From contig NZ_CP095078.1 of the NCBI RefSeq assembly GCF_022919075.1, forward strand, positions 3,410,001 through 3,474,000: a stretch of 64,000 nt of DNA. Reading direction: 5' to 3'. The notes below the pieces were generated by a model. The model was not told the DNA's origin. It saw only the letters and a program-made list of their open reading frames with translations, and did no database searches. How positions within the stretch are numbered: position 1 is the first letter of the stretch; the number at the start of each line of letters is the position of its first letter. Shown here piece by piece: positions 26,622 to 35,751 of the stretch. The position numbers and the translations under genes are program-made. Origin of the DNA: Nocardioides sp. W7 (GTDB taxonomy: Bacteria; Actinomycetota; Actinomycetes; Propionibacteriales; Nocardioidaceae).

Positions 26622-28171
26622 GTCGCTCCGTGATGGTCGTGGGCGGCGGGCACAACGGCCTGGTCGCCGCAGTGCGACTGGCCCGCGCGGGCTGCCGGGT
26701 GACCGTGCTGGAGCAGGGCTCGGAGCCGGGCGGCTGCATCTGGACCGAGACCCACTCCTCGGGGGTCGTGGTCGAGCGGGGCGCCTGGGAGCACGGCGGC
26801 GTGCTGGCCGTCGCGCAGGAGCTGGGCCTCGACGTCGAGTACGTCGAGCACCCGGTCGCCTCCGGCTTCCACTTCGGGGACGGCAGCCAGCGGATCTTCC
26901 ACAGCGACCTGGAGCGGACCGTCGCGGGACTGGGCGGCGATGCGTCGTCGTACCGGCGGCTGGTCGAGCTGGCCGACACCCTCTTCGGCGTCCTGGACAC
27001 CTTCGCGGTGCCACCGACGCCGGCTCAGGTCGCCGCCTCGCTGGCGGCGGTCCCGGGCGGCGACAAGCTGTTCCGGACCATCGTCCAGTCGGCCGAGACG
27101 GTCATCGACGCGGCGCTGGACGACCCGCTGACCCGGGCGACGCTGGCCCTGCAGGCCTCGCACGCGCAGGTCCCGGCGTGGGCGCCGGGCACCGGGCTGT
27201 TCGCGTTCCTGCTGCCGCTCGCGCACGGCGGCCCGTCGGTGCGGCCGGTCGGCGGCTCGCGGGCGCTGGTCGACGCGCTCGTCGCCGCTCTCGAGGCGGC
27301 GGGCGGTGAGGTCCGCTGCAACGCCCGGGTGACCCGGATGTCGAGCGTCGCAGTCGGCGGCGAGGTCGCGCTCGAGGACGGCACGGTGCTGAGCGCCGAC
27401 GTGGTGATCTCGACCGTCGGCCTGCCGCGCACCGCCGAGCTGCTCACCGACCCGGCGCCGCGGCTGCGCTCGACCGCGGCCGACCTGCACAGCGGCCAGT
27501 TCAACGTCTCCGAGATGACCGTGACCCTGGTGCACTCCGCGCCGGTGGCGCTGCCGTGGGAGGACAGCGACGCGGTCTGGTACGCCATCGCCGACCCGGC
27601 CGACGTGCGTCGCGGCTTCGGCGAGCTGGTCGCCGGCTCGCTGCCGAGCGCGCCCTGGTCGATGGTGGGCCGGGTGCGCCAGCCGGTGGGGGTGACCGGC
27701 GGAGCGGTGTGGCTGAGCTCCGTCGTACCTCTTCAGCGGGCGGACGGTCCCTGGACACCGGCGCGCGAGCGGGCCGCCGCCAAGCGGCTGGTCGACCACG
27801 TCTCGAAGGTGCTCGGGGTGGACCTGCGCGCCGGGCTGGTCGACACGATCGTCTCCGGGCCCGCGACCTGGGCGGACCGGATCGGCGGCGACGGCAGCCC
27901 GAACCACCTCGACAACACCCTCGACCAGCTTCTCGGCTGGCGCACCCCGGGCCATGCCGACCTGCGCACCGAGCTGCCCTGGCTGTTCCTCGCGGGCGCC
28001 GGACAGCACCCGGGCGGCGGGCTCTCCGGCGCCTCCGGCTCGGCGGCGGCCGCCGCCGTACTCGCCCCGTCGGCCGGGCCGCCGCGGCTGCGGGACCGCG
28101 TGCGCGACGAGGCCCGCGGTCTGGTCCGCGGCTTCCGCGCCTATCGAGCGATCAAGAAGGGGGGCCACTGA
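26618..28171 (+). CDS. FAD-dependent oxidoreductase, phytoene-desaturase-like
   Basis: 517 residues. The N-terminal dinucleotide fold VVGGGHNGLVAAVRLARAG and the following LEQGSEPGG place it with the CrtI/amine-oxidase-like flavoproteins. The C-terminal FAD-binding strand is in LFLAGAGQHPGGGLSGASG. No carotenoid genes are nearby, so the substrate is probably the pathway intermediate. GTG 26618 overlaps the previous stop (GTGA); the next gene starts on the last base of its stop. Confidence 0.85.
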   Translation: MSRSVMVVGGGHNGLVAAVRLARAGCRVTVLEQGSEPGGCIWTETHSSGVVVERGAWEHGGVLAVAQELGLDVEYVEHPVASGFHFGDGSQRIFHSDLERTVAGLGGDASSYRRLVELADTLFGVLDTFAVPPTPAQVAASLAAVPGGDKLFRTIVQSAETVIDAALDDPLTRATLALQASHAQVPAWAPGTGLFAFLLPLAHGGPSVRPVGGSRALVDALVAALEAAGGEVRCNARVTRMSSVAVGGEVALEDGTVLSADVVISTVGLPRTAELLTDPAPRLRSTAADLHSGQFNVSEMTVTLVHSAPVALPWEDSDAVWYAIADPADVRRGFGELVAGSLPSAPWSMVGRVRQPVGVTGGAVWLSSVVPLQRADGPWTPARERAAAKRLVDHVSKVLGVDLRAGLVDTIVSGPATWADRIGGDGSPNHLDNTLDQLLGWRTPGHADLRTELPWLFLAGAGQHPGGGLSGASGSAAAAAVLAPSAGPPRLRDRVRDEARGLVRGFRAYRAIKKGGH

Positions 28172-29127
28172 TGGGCCTCGGCACGTACGGCGTCCTGGAC
28201 CTGATGACCGGCTACCAGCCGGCGGCCACCCTCACCGCCGCCGCGCGGCTGGGGGTCTTCGACGCGCTCGAGACCTCGTCGCTGTCGGACGCCGACGTCG
28301 CCGCCCTCTGCCGGACGGAGCCGCTGGCGACGCGCGCGCTGCTGGACAGCCTGGTCGGCCTCGGCCTGCTCGCCCGCGACGGGGAGCTGTACGCCGGCAC
28401 CGAGGACTCCGCCCGCCTCTGCGTCGCCGGCGACCTGCGGCTGGTCGCGGAGAAGGAGGCGTTCCTCGCCCGGGTCTGGCTGGAGCTGGAGGAGTCGGTC
28501 CGCACCGGTGAGCCCCGCCTGGACCCCTGGACCTCCCGGCTCGCCTCGAACCCGGCCCAGGCGCGCTCCTTCCTGGAGGCCCTGGTCGTCCTCGCCGACA
28601 CGACGGGTCCGGACCTGACCTCGGTGATTCCGGAGGGCGCCTCGGTCGTCGACCTCGGCGGGGGACTGGGCGCGTACGCCGCGCCTTTGTCGACTGCGGG
28701 TCGGTCGGTGACGCTGGTCGACCTGCCGCCCGTCGCCGAGTGGGCGCGCGAGGTGCTGCCGTCCTCGGTGTCGGTCCTGCCCGTCGACCTGCTCGCACCG
28801 TCCGCCCCGTCGTCCATCGGCGACGGCTACGACGTCGCCCTGCTCTCGCACCTCCTGCACGACCTCACCGACGAGGACTGCCTGACGGTGCTCTCCCTCG
28901 CGCGCTCCGTGCTGCGTCCCGGTGGCCGGGTCGTCGTCTTCGAGCTCCCCGGGGACCCGCCCGGCTCGTTCGGCCCGCTGTTCGACCTGATGATGCGGGT
29001 CGAGACCGCGGGGCGGGCCCGGCGGACGGACGAGCTGGTCGACCTGATGCGGCTCGCCGGACTCAGCGGGGTCGAGGTGTCGCCGAGCCATCCGCGGCCG
29101 CACGGCGTCCTGACAGGCAAGGCCTGA
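28171..29127 (+). CDS. SAM-dependent methyltransferase with winged-helix dimerisation domain
   Basis: 318 residues. The N-terminal 90 or so residues form a winged-helix-like dimerisation domain and the rest a Rossmann core (VVDLGGGLGAYAAPL is the SAM motif, then LVDLP and the HLLHDLTDED stretch typical of small-molecule O-methyltransferases). Last gene of the left operon. The acceptor is unknown; a methylation step in an otherwise degradative operon is unusual and could be activation or detoxification. Confidence 0.85.
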   Translation: MGLGTYGVLDLMTGYQPAATLTAAARLGVFDALETSSLSDADVAALCRTEPLATRALLDSLVGLGLLARDGELYAGTEDSARLCVAGDLRLVAEKEAFLARVWLELEESVRTGEPRLDPWTSRLASNPAQARSFLEALVVLADTTGPDLTSVIPEGASVVDLGGGLGAYAAPLSTAGRSVTLVDLPPVAEWAREVLPSSVSVLPVDLLAPSAPSSIGDGYDVALLSHLLHDLTDEDCLTVLSLARSVLRPGGRVVVFELPGDPPGSFGPLFDLMMRVETAGRARRTDELVDLMRLAGLSGVEVSPSHPRPHGVLTGKA

Positions 29128-29161
29128 GCCGAGGCCGCCGTACCCGTATCGACGCCAATTA

Positions 29162-29188
29162 GGTATCTCGAATACCAATTAATAGGTT
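29162..29188 (+). promoter_or_regulatory. Palindromic operator GGTAT-N5-ATACC and -10 TAGGTT for the Rrf2 gene
   Basis: GGTAT (29162-29166) and ATACC (29172-29176) form a dyad inside an AT-rich island that stands out in this genome. The -10-like TAGGTT (29183-29188) is followed by 6 bases and GTG 29195, fitting a leaderless mRNA. The dyad would cover the -35 region, consistent with autorepression by the Rrf2 protein. Confidence 0.6.
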
Positions 29189-29194
29189 CGGGTC

Positions 29195-29641
29195 GTGCAG
29201 CTGACCCGGTTCACCGATCTCGGCCTCCGCATCCTGATGCGGCTGGCCGTGCCCGCCTCGGACGCCCAGACGCTCACCACGCGCGCGGTCGCCGACCAGG
29301 TCGCGGTGAACTACCACCACGCCACCAAGGTCGTCGCCCGGCTGCAGGAGCTGGGCGTGGTGGAGACCCGCCGCGGCCGGCACGGCGGCCTCGCCCTCAC
29401 CGAACGGGGTCGTGCAGCGTCCATCGGCTGGCTGGCCCGCCAGCTCGAGGGCCACGACGAGGTCATCGAGTGCGACGGGGCCAACCCCTGTCCGCTGCGC
29501 AACGCCTGCCGACTGCGCGCCGTACTCCGAGACGCCCAGGAGGCGTTCTTCGAGGTCCTCGACCCCTTCACGGTCGACGACCTCACCCAGGCGCCCACCG
29601 CCGGCGTGCTGCTGACCCTGTCGGCACGCCCGCCCGACTGA
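29195..29641 (+). CDS. nsrR: NsrR-type Rrf2 regulator (NO-sensing, Fe-S)
   Basis: 148 residues. A winged helix-turn-helix (about 1-70) begins FTDLGLRILMRLA. Cys 93, Cys 99 and Cys 105 show the C-X5-C-X5-C spacing that holds the [4Fe-4S] cluster in Streptomyces NsrR, at the same residue numbers. It should repress the flavohaemoglobin gene 43 bp downstream until NO damages the cluster. The start is GTG 29195, with a palindrome just upstream. Confidence 0.88.
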   Translation: MQLTRFTDLGLRILMRLAVPASDAQTLTTRAVADQVAVNYHHATKVVARLQELGVVETRRGRHGGLALTERGRAASIGWLARQLEGHDEVIECDGANPCPLRNACRLRAVLRDAQEAFFEVLDPFTVDDLTQAPTAGVLLTLSARPPD

Positions 29642-29684
29642 CCCCGCCGTCCGAGCCATCCATCCCGACCCCAGGAGGAACCAC

Positions 29685-30905
29685 ATGCTGTCTGCCCCGT
29701 CGACCGAGGTCGTCAAGGCCACTCTGCCCGTGATCGGCGCCGCGATCGGTGACATCACCCCGATCTTCTACCGCCGCATGTTCGACGCGCACCCCGAGCT
29801 CGAACGCGACCTGTTCAACCGAGGCAACCAGGCCGTCGGCGACCAGCCGCGAGCGCTGGCCGGGGCCGTCGCCACCTACGCGACGCTGCTGGTCGACGAG
29901 AACGCCCCGGCGCCCGTGGAGCTGCTGTCCCGGATCGCCCACAAGCACGCCTCGCTGGGCATCACCGAGGCGCAGTACGAGATCGTCCACCAGTACCTCT
30001 TCGAGGCCATCGTCCAGGTGCTCGGCGACGCGGTCACCCCGGAGGTCGCGTCGGCGTGGGACGAGGTCTACTGGCTGATGGCCCGCGACCTGATTGCCAT
30101 CGAGAGGGGGCTGTACGCCGCCGCCGGCATCACGCCGGAGCACGTGTGGCAGTCGGTGGTGCTCAAGACCCGCCGCCAGGACTCCCCGGACACGGTCTCG
30201 TTCGTGTTCGGCGCAGCGGACGGCACCCCGCTTCCGGCCGGCCGGCCGGGCCAGTACGTCTCGGTCGCCGTCACGCTGCCCGACGGTGCTCGACAGATCC
30301 GCCAGTACAGCCTCACCGGGAGCCACAGTGCCGGGGAGTGGGCGATCAGCGTCAAGGCGGCGCCCGCGCGGATCGCCGAGGACGGCGCCGAGATCCCCGA
30401 GGGCGAGGTCTCGAACTTCCTGCACCGCAGTGTCTTCGAGGGCGACGTGCTGAGTGTCTCGCCCCCGTTCGGCGACCTGGTGCTGGACGACTCCGACGCC
30501 CCGCTCCTGCTGATCTCGGCCGGGATCGGCACCACGCCGATCATCGGGATGCTGCACCACCTCAGCCACACCTCCACCGGTCGCGAGGTCACGGTGCTGC
30601 ACGCCGACCGATCCCCGTGGCACCACCCGCTGCGGTCGCAGCTGAAGTCGCTGGTCGGCGCCCTGCCCACCGCGACGCTGCACCGCTGGTACGAGGACCT
30701 CGGCACCCGGGCGCCCCGTGAGGACCTGGCTGCGGGCCTGGTCGACCTCGACGCGGTCGAGGTTCCGACCGATGCCCAGGTCTACCTGTGCGGCCCGATC
30801 CCGTTCATGGAGTCGGTGCGCGATGCGCTGGTGGCCCGCGGCGTGGCGGAGACGAACATCCGCTACGAGGTCTTCGGCCCCGACAAGTGGCTCGCCTCCG
30901 CCTGA
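29685..30905 (+). CDS. hmp: Flavohaemoprotein, nitric oxide dioxygenase
   Basis: 406 residues, the usual Hmp length. A globin domain (1-140) has Tyr 29 (B10 position) and proximal His 88 in HKHASLGI. The FAD domain contains RQYSLTG and the NAD(P)H domain GIGTTPIIGML and CGPIPFME. It oxidises NO to nitrate with O2 and NAD(P)H in the cytoplasm. ATG 29685 has AGGAGG upstream. Its pairing with NsrR is the classic NO-response arrangement. Confidence 0.95.
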   Translation: MLSAPSTEVVKATLPVIGAAIGDITPIFYRRMFDAHPELERDLFNRGNQAVGDQPRALAGAVATYATLLVDENAPAPVELLSRIAHKHASLGITEAQYEIVHQYLFEAIVQVLGDAVTPEVASAWDEVYWLMARDLIAIERGLYAAAGITPEHVWQSVVLKTRRQDSPDTVSFVFGAADGTPLPAGRPGQYVSVAVTLPDGARQIRQYSLTGSHSAGEWAISVKAAPARIAEDGAEIPEGEVSNFLHRSVFEGDVLSVSPPFGDLVLDDSDAPLLLISAGIGTTPIIGMLHHLSHTSTGREVTVLHADRSPWHHPLRSQLKSLVGALPTATLHRWYEDLGTRAPREDLAAGLVDLDAVEVPTDAQVYLCGPIPFMESVRDALVARGVAETNIRYEVFGPDKWLASA

Positions 30906-30996
30906 TCGACAGCGACCCGCGCCGATGAGTTCCGGGGACTCCGCGGGTCCGCACTCCCGTCAGGTCCACGGGGGCGGACGGCGAGGAGACGGAGCG

Positions 30997-31596
30997 ATGG
31001 GTGAGCTGCACGTCAACATGAACATCACGCTCGACGGCGTGATCCAGGCCAACGGCGGCCCCACCGAGGAGGACGGCGACTTCGAGTACGCCGGCTGGGA
31101 GCGTCCCTACGGCGATGCGGAGTCCGGCGCCCAGATCGTCGCGGACGTGCAGGCGTCCGACGCGCTGCTGCTGGGTCGTACGACGTACGACATCTTCCGC
31201 CGCTACTGGCCCGGCAAGACCGACGAGATCGGGCGCGCTTTCGACCGGGTCCCCAAGTACGTCGCGTCGCGCGGCACGCCCGAGCTGACCTGGGACACCA
31301 GCACCCAGCTCGCCGACGCGGCCACCGAGGTGCGTGACCTACGTGAGCGACACGAGCTGATCCACACCTGGGGCAGCGCGGACCTGCTGCAGGCCCTGTT
31401 CCGCGAGGAGCTGGTCGACCAGCTGAACCTGTGGATGTGCCCGGTGGTGATCGGCCAGGGCAAGCGGCTCTTCCCCGACGGCACGGTCGCCTCGAGGTAC
31501 CAGCTGGCCGCGCCGCCGACGTCGTACCCGAAGGGCGCGATGCTGCTGCGCTACCGGCGCCTCGAGGGTCCGCCTGTGACCGACTCTCAGGACTGA
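30997..31596 (+). CDS. Dihydrofolate-reductase-like (RibD C-terminal) protein
   Basis: 199 residues, RibD_C fold. It begins with the family pattern MNITLDGVIQANGG, has LLLGRTTYDIF and the nucleotide-binding GSADLLQALFREELVDQL. Stand-alone members are NADPH-dependent reductases of unknown substrate. ATG 30997 is preceded by GAGGAGACGGAG. Its end overlaps the convergent MDR gene by 10 bp. Confidence 0.85.
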   Translation: MGELHVNMNITLDGVIQANGGPTEEDGDFEYAGWERPYGDAESGAQIVADVQASDALLLGRTTYDIFRRYWPGKTDEIGRAFDRVPKYVASRGTPELTWDTSTQLADAATEVRDLRERHELIHTWGSADLLQALFREELVDQLNLWMCPVVIGQGKRLFPDGTVASRYQLAAPPTSYPKGAMLLRYRRLEGPPVTDSQD

Positions 31597-32543
31597 GAGA
31601 CCACGACCTTGCCCAGTGCGCGTCCCTCGCCGACGTGCGCGAGCGCCGCCGGCACCTGGTCGAGCGCATAGGTGCGATCCACGTGGATCGCCACCTGGCC
31701 GCCGGCGCACCGGTCGCCCAGCGGCTCGAAGTGGCCGGGTCCCTCCCGCACCGCGAGCACCCCGATGGAGCGGCCGCTCAGCAGTCCGAGCAGCGACCCG
31801 GCGGTGAGCACCCGCAGCATCGTGGCGACCGAGCCACCCACGCAGCGATAGCGGCCGTGGCGGGCGAGTGCGCGCCGGTAGGCGAAGGCCGACCGATGGG
31901 CGACCAGATCCAGGATCAGGTCGTAGGGGGAGGCGGTCCGGGTGAAGTCGTCCCTGGCGTAGTCGAGCACCTCGTCGGCTCCCAGCGACCGCATGAAGTC
32001 CAGCTTCCCGGCGTTGTCGACCCCGGTGACCCGGGCGCCGGCGTGCTTCGCGAGCTGGATGGCGAATGCCCCCGTGCCACCGCCGGCGCCGTTGATCAGC
32101 ACGCGGTCGCCGGCCGTGGCCCACCGCGTGCCCTGCATCGCGATCGCGCCCGTCTGCGGGATGGTCGAGGCCTGCGCGTACGACAGACCGGCCGGCTTGA
32201 GGGCCAGCGCGGACTCCGGAGCGACGGCGTACTCCGCGAAGCCGCCCTTGAGGGCGAGATTGTCGCCGTACACCTCGTCGCCGACCCGGAACCGGGTCAC
32301 GCAGGACCCGACGGTGTCGACCACTCCGGCGATGTCCGACCCCAGTGTCCGACGCGCCGGGGTGCGCAGGCCGCCGATCCGGGCGTACGCCGGCGACCCG
32401 ACCAGGCACTCCCAGTCGCTGAGGTTCACCGAGGTGGCCGCGACCCGGACCAGGACTTGGCCGGCCGCGGGCTTCGGGGTCGGCAGCTCCTCGAGTCGCA
32501 ACGCCTCCGGGCCGCCGTACCGGTCGTAGACGACTGCCTTCAC
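31587..32543 (-). CDS. MDR-family NAD(P)-dependent alcohol dehydrogenase / quinone oxidoreductase
   Basis: 318 residues from GTG 32543 (VKAVVYDRYGG); GTG 32552 and 32558 are alternatives. GroES-like N-domain followed by the Rossmann motif INGAGGGTGAFAIQLAK. The zinc-ligand cysteines of classical alcohol dehydrogenases are not evident, so it fits the zinc-free quinone/enone reductases. Substrate unknown. Confidence 0.85.
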   Translation of the reverse strand: MKAVVYDRYGGPEALRLEELPTPKPAAGQVLVRVAATSVNLSDWECLVGSPAYARIGGLRTPARRTLGSDIAGVVDTVGSCVTRFRVGDEVYGDNLALKGGFAEYAVAPESALALKPAGLSYAQASTIPQTGAIAMQGTRWATAGDRVLINGAGGGTGAFAIQLAKHAGARVTGVDNAGKLDFMRSLGADEVLDYARDDFTRTASPYDLILDLVAHRSAFAYRRALARHGRYRCVGGSVATMLRVLTAGSLLGLLSGRSIGVLAVREGPGHFEPLGDRCAGGQVAIHVDRTYALDQVPAALAHVGEGRALGKVVVSQS

Positions 32544-32701
32544 CTGCGCCACCCTCACCACTCGTCGGTCTCGCACCGTCACGGTGAGTCTGCACCGAGT
32601 CGTGCGGCGTGGCTCGGTTGAACGTGATAGTTGTGGTCGGTGCCGCTTCCAGGGGGAGCCGATGGGCGCGCGCAACGAGCGATGTTCGCCGGAGGACCCC
32701 C

Positions 32702-34210
32702 ATGAGCATGGAATCGATGCATCTCGAGTCGCCCGACCAGGAGCGGAAGGCGGCTCACGACCCGTCCTCGACCGAGGGGGTCCCTCAGACTCCGGTACCG
32801 CTGGGGGTGCGTGGCTCGGGGCCGAGCTCACGAACGCTCCTGCAGGCCCTCGCCCAGCCGAAGGCCTTCGAGGGTCCCCGGGTGCCCGTGCAGGAGCGGA
32901 TCGTCGAGGCGTTGGAGACGACGTTGCCGCTCCTCGACAGCGAGGCCAAGCCGCGGCGGGACGAGATCGACGGCAAGATCCGGGAGCTCAGGCTGGCTCC
33001 GGGCCGGTCGGCCCAGGAGAAGGCACCCGAGCTGGCGGAGCTCGAGGCGGCTCGGCCCCCCGACTATCTGCGTGGGCTGTTGTACCTCGGGTCCATCGTG
33101 CTCACCGAGGTGCCCGCGACCGAGGAGGACCTCGTTCGGCTGATCTCCACGGCGACGATGGAGGCTACCGACAACTCGCAGGGGTCCAGGGCCCAGGCGC
33201 CCGACCTGCCGCGGGCGTCCGGGACCGAGCGCGACATCATCGACAACACCCTGCGGACGATGGAGGCCGCCGGGCAGTTGGAGTACCTGCGAGAGAGCGG
33301 GATCGTCGGTCCGGCCTGGAAGCTCGTGGTCGAGGTTCACTACTACAGCGATCGAGGCACCATCAGCACCGCCGGCAGCCTGCACAAGGACACCGAGGGC
33401 CAGACGCTGTTCGTGAACCTGAACTACATCAACTCGGAGCCGATCATGGGGCCCGAGTACGTCGTCAATCCGCCGACCGTGGCCGAGCACGAGGAGCACA
33501 TCGGCAACAGCCTTCCGAAGCCGTTTCTGTCCGATCTCGGTGGCGTCCGCGAGCTGGGTGACCCCACGACGATCGGGACGACCGAGGTGCCGGTCAACGG
33601 CGTGGTCTCCTTCGTCGACGAGGCGGTCCATCACGCCACGCCCCTGACCGGTCACCGGACGACGACCGCCGCCAAGCTGCAGACCTACCTGCGCGGCGAT
33701 CCGACCCTGGGGGGCGACTGCAGACTCGCCGAGGACGTCTGGGGGAACTCGCGCCCGACCGACGGGTTCCTCAGCTGGTTCACGTCGCCCAAGTCCTTCC
33801 GGGACCAGCTCCCCAGCAGCTGGGAGCCCGACCGGAAGGCTCGCTGGGAGACCCTGATGGACCTGTGCTCGCGACCCACCGAGGAGGTCTCGCGCCCGGT
33901 GCTGAAGGACTGCCTGGAGTCCGGGCAGATCGACGAGCTGATGTCGCGGTACGGGCCCGAGGGTCTGAACTCGGTGAACATCCCGCACCAGGCCCGGACC
34001 GTTCCCCAGGGCGCCGAGAAGAAGCCCACGGGGCGCTATCCGCTCCGGCGCCCCGAGGCCGAGCAGAACCTGACCCTGAGCCGGCGGGCCAGCTCGCCGG
34101 ATCTGCTCGGCAAGTCGGTCCTGGGTGGCGTCGGCGGCAAGCGGTCGTTCTTCCGGACCTGGGTCCGCGCGGTTCCGGTCAAGCCGCAATCGGAGGCGAA
34201 CGCCAAGTGA
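32702..34210 (+). CDS. Hypothetical protein with possible Fe(II)/2OG dioxygenase triad
   Basis: 502 residues; not recognised as a known family. The N-terminal 150 residues are charged and helical. In the middle, SLHKDTEGQTLFVNL (His 228, Asp 230), later DEAVHHATPL (His 310/311) and Arg 319 have the order and spacing of the HxD...H...R triad of 2-oxoglutarate dioxygenases in a beta-rich context. The last 90 residues are basic and low in hydrophobics. ATG 32702 has GGAGGA 5 bases upstream. The dioxygenase idea rests on motif spacing alone. An 18-residue GTG frame overlaps its stop (34207-34263) and is not called. Confidence 0.55.
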   Translation: MSMESMHLESPDQERKAAHDPSSTEGVPQTPVPLGVRGSGPSSRTLLQALAQPKAFEGPRVPVQERIVEALETTLPLLDSEAKPRRDEIDGKIRELRLAPGRSAQEKAPELAELEAARPPDYLRGLLYLGSIVLTEVPATEEDLVRLISTATMEATDNSQGSRAQAPDLPRASGTERDIIDNTLRTMEAAGQLEYLRESGIVGPAWKLVVEVHYYSDRGTISTAGSLHKDTEGQTLFVNLNYINSEPIMGPEYVVNPPTVAEHEEHIGNSLPKPFLSDLGGVRELGDPTTIGTTEVPVNGVVSFVDEAVHHATPLTGHRTTTAAKLQTYLRGDPTLGGDCRLAEDVWGNSRPTDGFLSWFTSPKSFRDQLPSSWEPDRKARWETLMDLCSRPTEEVSRPVLKDCLESGQIDELMSRYGPEGLNSVNIPHQARTVPQGAEKKPTGRYPLRRPEAEQNLTLSRRASSPDLLGKSVLGGVGGKRSFFRTWVRAVPVKPQSEANAK

Positions 34211-34318
34211 CGTCCCTCGACGACGTGGATGCTCGGCTCCGAGCGCTGCTGGGTCAGCCCTAGGTGCCTGCCGTGCGCGCGACGCGGTTCCTCCACAGAA
34301 GTCGAAGGGGCGCCAAAC

Positions 34319-34341
34319 TCGAACACCCGTTCGAGTAGAAT
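34319..34341 (+). promoter_or_regulatory. LexA (SOS) box TCGAAC-N4-GTTCGA and -10 TAGAAT
   Basis: TCGAAC (34319-34324), ACCC, GTTCGA (34329-34334) is a perfect match to the actinobacterial LexA operator. It is directly followed by TAGAAT (34336-34341), then 6 bases and ATG 34348. LexA binding would block the promoter; the mRNA would be leaderless. Confidence 0.88.
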
Positions 34342-34347
34342 CAGGCC

Positions 34348-35727
34348 ATGACCGCGCTCGCCCCGACTGTCGACGAGCTCGACGCCGTCGCGGTGCTGGC
34401 GCGTGCGGAGGCCACCCTCGAGGCGCGGCGACTGGCCCAGGTCGAGGACCTGCAGCTGGTGCTGCGCTGGGCCGACCTGCACGGCGACGACCCCCAGGCC
34501 CGATCGGGAGCCGTCCCGGCCCGGTACGGCGGCGACCAGCTGATCGACCTCGGCGGCGACGGCACCCCTCGAGTCCAGGACCTGTGCCTCGCCGAGCTCG
34601 CCACCGCGCGCCAGGCCCACGTCCTGGCGACCCGCTCGACCATGGCCGACGCCCTCGACCTGCGCCACCGGCTGCCCCGGCTGTGGCTCGCGGTCCAGGA
34701 GCTGGCCTGCGAGCCCTGGCTGGCCTGCCGGGTCGCCTCCATGTCCCGCGGACTCAGCCGGGACCGGATCGCCCTGGTCGACCAGGCCGTCACCGACGCG
34801 GTCGGCTGCGCCCCGGGCCGGGTGCTGCGGATCGCCGAGGCTAAGACTGTCGAGGCCGACCAGGCCGCCCACGCCGAGCGGCTCGAGGCGGCCCGCCGAC
34901 GCCGCGGAGTCATGCTCACCCCCTCCGACGACGCCGGGATGCGGATCCTCGTCGCCCGCCTCGCGGCCGGCGACGCGGTCTGGATCGATGCGACCGTCGA
35001 CCGGGTCGCCGACCTCCTCGCCACCGACGCCGACCTCCGCAGGGCCCACCACCCGGACCTGCCCGACGAGGTGTCGAAGGACGAGCTCCGGGCGGTCGCG
35101 CTCGGCTGGCTGGCCCGGCCCCATGACCTCGCCGCCCTGCTCGGCGTCCTCGACCAACCGTGCGATGCGGACGTGCCAAGGCGTCCGTCCGCGGTCGTGC
35201 ACGTGCACCTGTCGAGGGTGGCCTTGGCCAGCGGCGTCGGCGTCGCCCGGGTCGAAGAGCTCGGGCCGATGGTCCTCGACGAGGTCCGCGGGCTTCTCGG
35301 CCACGCGCACATCACCCTGCGACCGGTCCTCGACCTCGCCGCCACCGTCGCGGTCGACCGCTACGAGCACCCCACCGCCGTCCGCGACCGCACCCAGCTC
35401 CTCATCCCGGCCGATGCGTTCCCGCACGCCACCACCCTGAGCCGGACCCGCGACCACGACCACCCCGCGCCGTACGACGCCGACGGTCCACCCGGCCAGA
35501 CCGGCGACCTCAACTGCGCACCCCTGACCCGGCGACATCACCGCGCCAAGACCCATCTCGGCTACCAGGTCACCCAGGTCAGCCGCACCGCCTTCGTCTG
35601 GCGCACCCCACACGGACTGCTGCGCCGCGTCGACCACACCGGCACCCACCGCATCGACGAGACCGAAGCCCACCAGCTCACGCGCCCCGACTGGCTCGAC
35701 CGCGCCCTGGCTGGCATCGACGCCTGA
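34348..35727 (+). CDS. DUF222/HNH (13E12-type) protein, SOS-controlled
   Basis: 459 residues. The alpha-helical DUF222 part (about 1-330) is followed by a C-terminal HNH-like region. The sequence RHHRAKTHLGYQVTQ lies where these proteins usually carry the HNH histidines, but the classical paired CxxC/HNH pattern is not fully visible, so nuclease activity is uncertain. Such genes are numerous in actinobacteria and several are DNA-damage induced, in agreement with the LexA box just upstream. Function unknown. Confidence 0.82.
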   Translation: MTALAPTVDELDAVAVLARAEATLEARRLAQVEDLQLVLRWADLHGDDPQARSGAVPARYGGDQLIDLGGDGTPRVQDLCLAELATARQAHVLATRSTMADALDLRHRLPRLWLAVQELACEPWLACRVASMSRGLSRDRIALVDQAVTDAVGCAPGRVLRIAEAKTVEADQAAHAERLEAARRRRGVMLTPSDDAGMRILVARLAAGDAVWIDATVDRVADLLATDADLRRAHHPDLPDEVSKDELRAVALGWLARPHDLAALLGVLDQPCDADVPRRPSAVVHVHLSRVALASGVGVARVEELGPMVLDEVRGLLGHAHITLRPVLDLAATVAVDRYEHPTAVRDRTQLLIPADAFPHATTLSRTRDHDHPAPYDADGPPGQTGDLNCAPLTRRHHRAKTHLGYQVTQVSRTAFVWRTPHGLLRRVDHTGTHRIDETEAHQLTRPDWLDRALAGIDA

Positions 35728-35751
35728 CCGTCTGCCTGTGCCCAGCCTCGG

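Noticed and set aside
34207..34263. 18-residue GTG frame overlapping the preceding stop
   Set aside because: Too short, no recognisable motif and no independent support for translation.
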